Below, piece after piece: positions 6,543 to 7,978 of a stretch of 7,978 nucleotides of DNA (position 1 is its first letter; every line of letters starts with the position of its first letter). Position numbers and translations under genes: made by a program. This DNA comes from an uncultured Oscillospiraceae bacterium. Its GTDB lineage: Bacteria > Bacillota > Clostridia > Oscillospirales > Oscillospiraceae. Below the pieces are notes generated by a model. That model worked only from the letters and a program-made list of their open reading frames with translations. It had not been told where the DNA came from and searched no databases. The stretch spans positions 1 to 7,978 of the forward strand of contig CAKTPC010000090.1 in the NCBI GenBank assembly GCA_934590505.1, in the 5' to 3' direction.

Positions 6543-6787
6543 TGCCCTTTCTTTTTATCAGTCAACGCGCGAAAGACGGCGTCGCGGTCAAAGCCGCTGG
6601 AAGCAAAGCCGGGTATCTCCTTGATGGCCTTGCATATGCTGACGCTGAAGCCAGTCAGTATCTGCCCTATCTCACGGTCGGAATAGTGGCAGCAGCCGGT
6701 CTCGATCAGTGTGGAAATGCTGTGCGCCGCAAGCCACATGTCACGGAAATAGACGTCCGCTTCCTCGGCGGTGATACTGATTTTTAG
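6539..6787 (-). pseudogene. C-terminal fragment of a TetR/AcrR-type regulator gene
   Basis: An open frame of 82 codons runs from just after an in-frame TAA (6790-6788) to the TGA at 6541-6539. It reads ISITAEEADVYFRDMWLAAH in its first part and later IGQILTGFSVSICKAIKEIPG. It is an amphipathic, all-helical ligand-binding type domain resembling the C-terminal half of TetR family regulators. The N-terminal helix-turn-helix (about the first 100 residues) is absent. The first Met is internal (6739) and has no good ribosome binding site at normal spacing. The stop overlaps the start of the hydrolase remnant. I consider it a 5'-deleted pseudogene. Assignment to TetR is from overall pattern, not a diagnostic motif. 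Confidence 0.55.
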
Positions 6788-6819
6788 TTAAACGCTGCCC
6801 CGACCATTGGCTTTGAGGC

Positions 6820-7899
6820 TTACTTTTCCTTTTTCTCCTGACGGAGTATTCTCCTGCGGCGGTTTATATAGCGCTCAAGCTCCCCGCCGTTTATGAACTC
6901 TGCCAGCACATACTGCTCAAAGGCCGGGACGGTGCACGAATAGAAGCCGAGCCTGCGCGTGTATTCCGCCATCAGCTCCTCCGGCAGCACCATGTACGCC
7001 GTGCGCATCGCCGGCGCGAGCGTCTTTGAAAAGGTATTGACGTATATCACCCGCTCAGGTGCGAGAGAATAGATCGTGTCTATCTGCCTCGTGACCGAGG
7101 AGAACTCCGAATCGTAATCGTCCTCGACGATATACGCCCCGTGCGCCCTAGCCCAGCGCGCGTACTCGTGCCGCTTGCTGGCAGGCGCTGTGACATGGCT
7201 GGGGTAGCTGTTGAACGGCGTCACGTGCAGTACGCCCGCCGCGCAGGCGGAAAGCTCAGACGAGATTATACCGTCCTCCCCCATTGCAAGCTCTGTGCAC
7301 TCCACACCGTTTGCCTCATACACCCGGCGTATCACCTCGTAGCAAGGCTTTTCCAGTGCAAATCCGCGCTCCCCGCCGAGAAGCTGCGCAATAAGCGAAT
7401 ACAGATACTCCGCACCCGAGCCGATGATGATCCGCTCCGGGCTCACGGCGACGCCGCGGCTGCGCTCAAGATACGCCGCTATCGCAGCGCGCAGCTCTGC
7501 GCAGCCGGCCCCCGGCGGCTTCATCAGTATGCGCCGGTCGTACTCCGTCAGCACCCGGCGCATCACCTTCGCAAGCACCGAGAACGGAAAGTCCTCCGGT
7601 ACGCGCAGCGGTGCCGTGTCCTGCACCGGCAGCGCGCGCGGAGCCGAAGTCTCCGCCCTGCCGCCGAAGGCCGCGAAATACCCGCTGCGCTCGCGCGCCT
7701 CGGCGTAGCCCTCGTCGACCAGCAGCGCATAGGCGTGCTCGACCGTGATAAGGCTCACGCCGAGCTCTTCCGCAAGCAGCCGCTTTGACGGCAGACGCTC
7801 GCCGTACTTGACGCTGCCGCGGGCAATGTCCCGCCGCAGCTGGTCATATAGCTGCATATACGCGCTCACCCCAGAGCTTTTGTCTATCTGGTATTTCAT
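6820..7899 (-). CDS. MocR/GabR-type PLP-dependent regulator, C-terminally truncated
   Basis: The protein has an N-terminal GntR-type winged helix (residues about 1-75; AYMQLYDQLRRDI, LPSKRLLAEELGVS, GYAEARERSGYF) joined to a fold-type I aminotransferase-like domain (about 100-359). Visible aminotransferase landmarks are PPGAGCAELRAAIAAYL (128-144), GSGAEYLYSLIAQLL (160-174), EDDYDSEF (259-266) and the PLP lysine K292 in TFSKTLAP (289-296). Family members usually have about 450-500 residues. This one stops at 359 in RYINRRRRILRQEKKEK, where the helix leading into the C-terminal subdomain normally begins. It therefore lacks about 100 residues, including the region that holds the carboxylate-binding arginine. 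Genes of this family usually regulate a neighbouring, often divergent, PLP- or amino-acid-related gene, here probably beyond the right edge. The start ATG has AGGAAAG rather far away (about 14 nt). It may be a pseudogene or a shortened regulator. Confidence 0.8.
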   Translation of the reverse strand: MKYQIDKSSGVSAYMQLYDQLRRDIARGSVKYGERLPSKRLLAEELGVSLITVEHAYALLVDEGYAEARERSGYFAAFGGRAETSAPRALPVQDTAPLRVPEDFPFSVLAKVMRRVLTEYDRRILMKPPGAGCAELRAAIAAYLERSRGVAVSPERIIIGSGAEYLYSLIAQLLGGERGFALEKPCYEVIRRVYEANGVECTELAMGEDGIISSELSACAAGVLHVTPFNSYPSHVTAPASKRHEYARWARAHGAYIVEDDYDSEFSSVTRQIDTIYSLAPERVIYVNTFSKTLAPAMRTAYMVLPEELMAEYTRRLGFYSCTVPAFEQYVLAEFINGGELERYINRRRRILRQEKKEK

Positions 7900-7904
7900 C
7901 TGGT
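7886..7904. repeat. ATCTGGT direct repeat over the MocR start codon
   Basis: ATCTGGT occurs at 7886-7892 and again at 7898-7904, a 12-bp period that straddles the start codon. Related half-sites lie nearby: ATCTGAC at 7922-7928, and the inverted CCAGAT at 7942-7947 next to the expected transcription start. MocR/GabR proteins are known to bind direct repeats near their own promoters, so this may be an autoregulatory operator. The short length makes chance possible. Confidence 0.35.
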
Positions 7905-7949
7905 TATATAATTCTTTCCTTATCTGACAGTATCGGCAATGCCAGATTT

Positions 7950-7978
7950 ATAATATAATCCTTTTTGAAATAAGTCAA
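7950..7978 (-). promoter_or_regulatory. Sigma70/sigmaA-type promoter of the MocR gene
   Basis: The minus strand reads TTGACT (-35, 7973-7978), a 17-bp spacer, then TATTAT (-10, 7950-7955). This predicts a start near 7943 and a leader of about 43 nt. The match is close to consensus and the spacing ideal. The -35 box is at the last bases of the window. Confidence 0.75.

Noticed and set aside
7141..7788. Plus-strand open frame of 215 codons opposite the MocR gene
   Set aside because: Its Arg/Ala/His-rich sequence has no family pattern, no ribosome binding site and no promoter. The minus-strand gene has clear domains.
1..7978. Search for a CRISPR array, transposon ends, integrase, toxin-antitoxin pair or phage genes
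   Set aside because: No spaced repeat series, terminal inverted repeats, transposase or integrase motifs, or small paired toxin-antitoxin frames were seen. The plus-strand block consists of ordinary metabolic and transport genes.

Overview
The window looks like chromosomal DNA from a moderately high-GC Clostridia-type Bacillota (Oscillospiraceae or Christensenellales-like gut organism is my best guess). The reasons are strong GGAG/AGGAG ribosome binding sites, sigma70/sigmaA-type promoters in AT-rich gaps, a GC-rich third codon position, and the short Thermotoga/Clostridia-type S-adenosylhomocysteinase. The taxonomic call is inference from these features, not from a database search.

Layout. 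Positions 1-95 hold the 5' end of an unidentified gene on the minus strand. Positions 96-320 are a divergent promoter region with a 20-bp imperfect palindrome. From 321 to 5956 six genes run on the plus strand with gaps of 38, 12 and 10 nt, a 4-nt overlap, and a 6-nt gap: ahcY (S-adenosylhomocysteinase), mgtE (Mg2+ channel/transporter), an AEC-family permease, a DUF1643 protein, an omega-amidase-like carbon-nitrogen hydrolase and a Nudix hydrolase. A good promoter (248-276) precedes the block. A perfect 20-bp hairpin terminator (5971-6014) closes it, so it is very likely one operon. The hairpin has T-runs on both sides and also serves the converging minus-strand genes.

Positions 6020-7899 on the minus strand hold a MocR/GabR-type regulator missing its C-terminal subdomain. 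It is followed by three gene remnants in the order expected of a former operon: the C-terminal half of a TetR-type regulator, the first 17 codons of an alpha/beta hydrolase, and the 3' part of a membrane protein gene. Two deletion junctions (about 6788-6850 and about 6491) explain the pattern. A textbook promoter at 7950-7978 drives the MocR gene.

How the genes fit together. SahH removes the SAM-methylation by-product SAH and yields homocysteine and adenosine. An omega-amidase can pull glutamine-dependent transamination of 4-methylthio-2-oxobutanoate towards methionine, and SAM synthesis needs Mg2+. A methionine/SAM-cycle theme for the operon is therefore plausible, but only SahH has an unambiguous role in it. 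The AEC permease, DUF1643 and Nudix proteins have no clear link. I found no CRISPR array, tRNA, rRNA, transposase or convincing new defence or mobile system. The most informative unusual part is the eroded minus-strand block.
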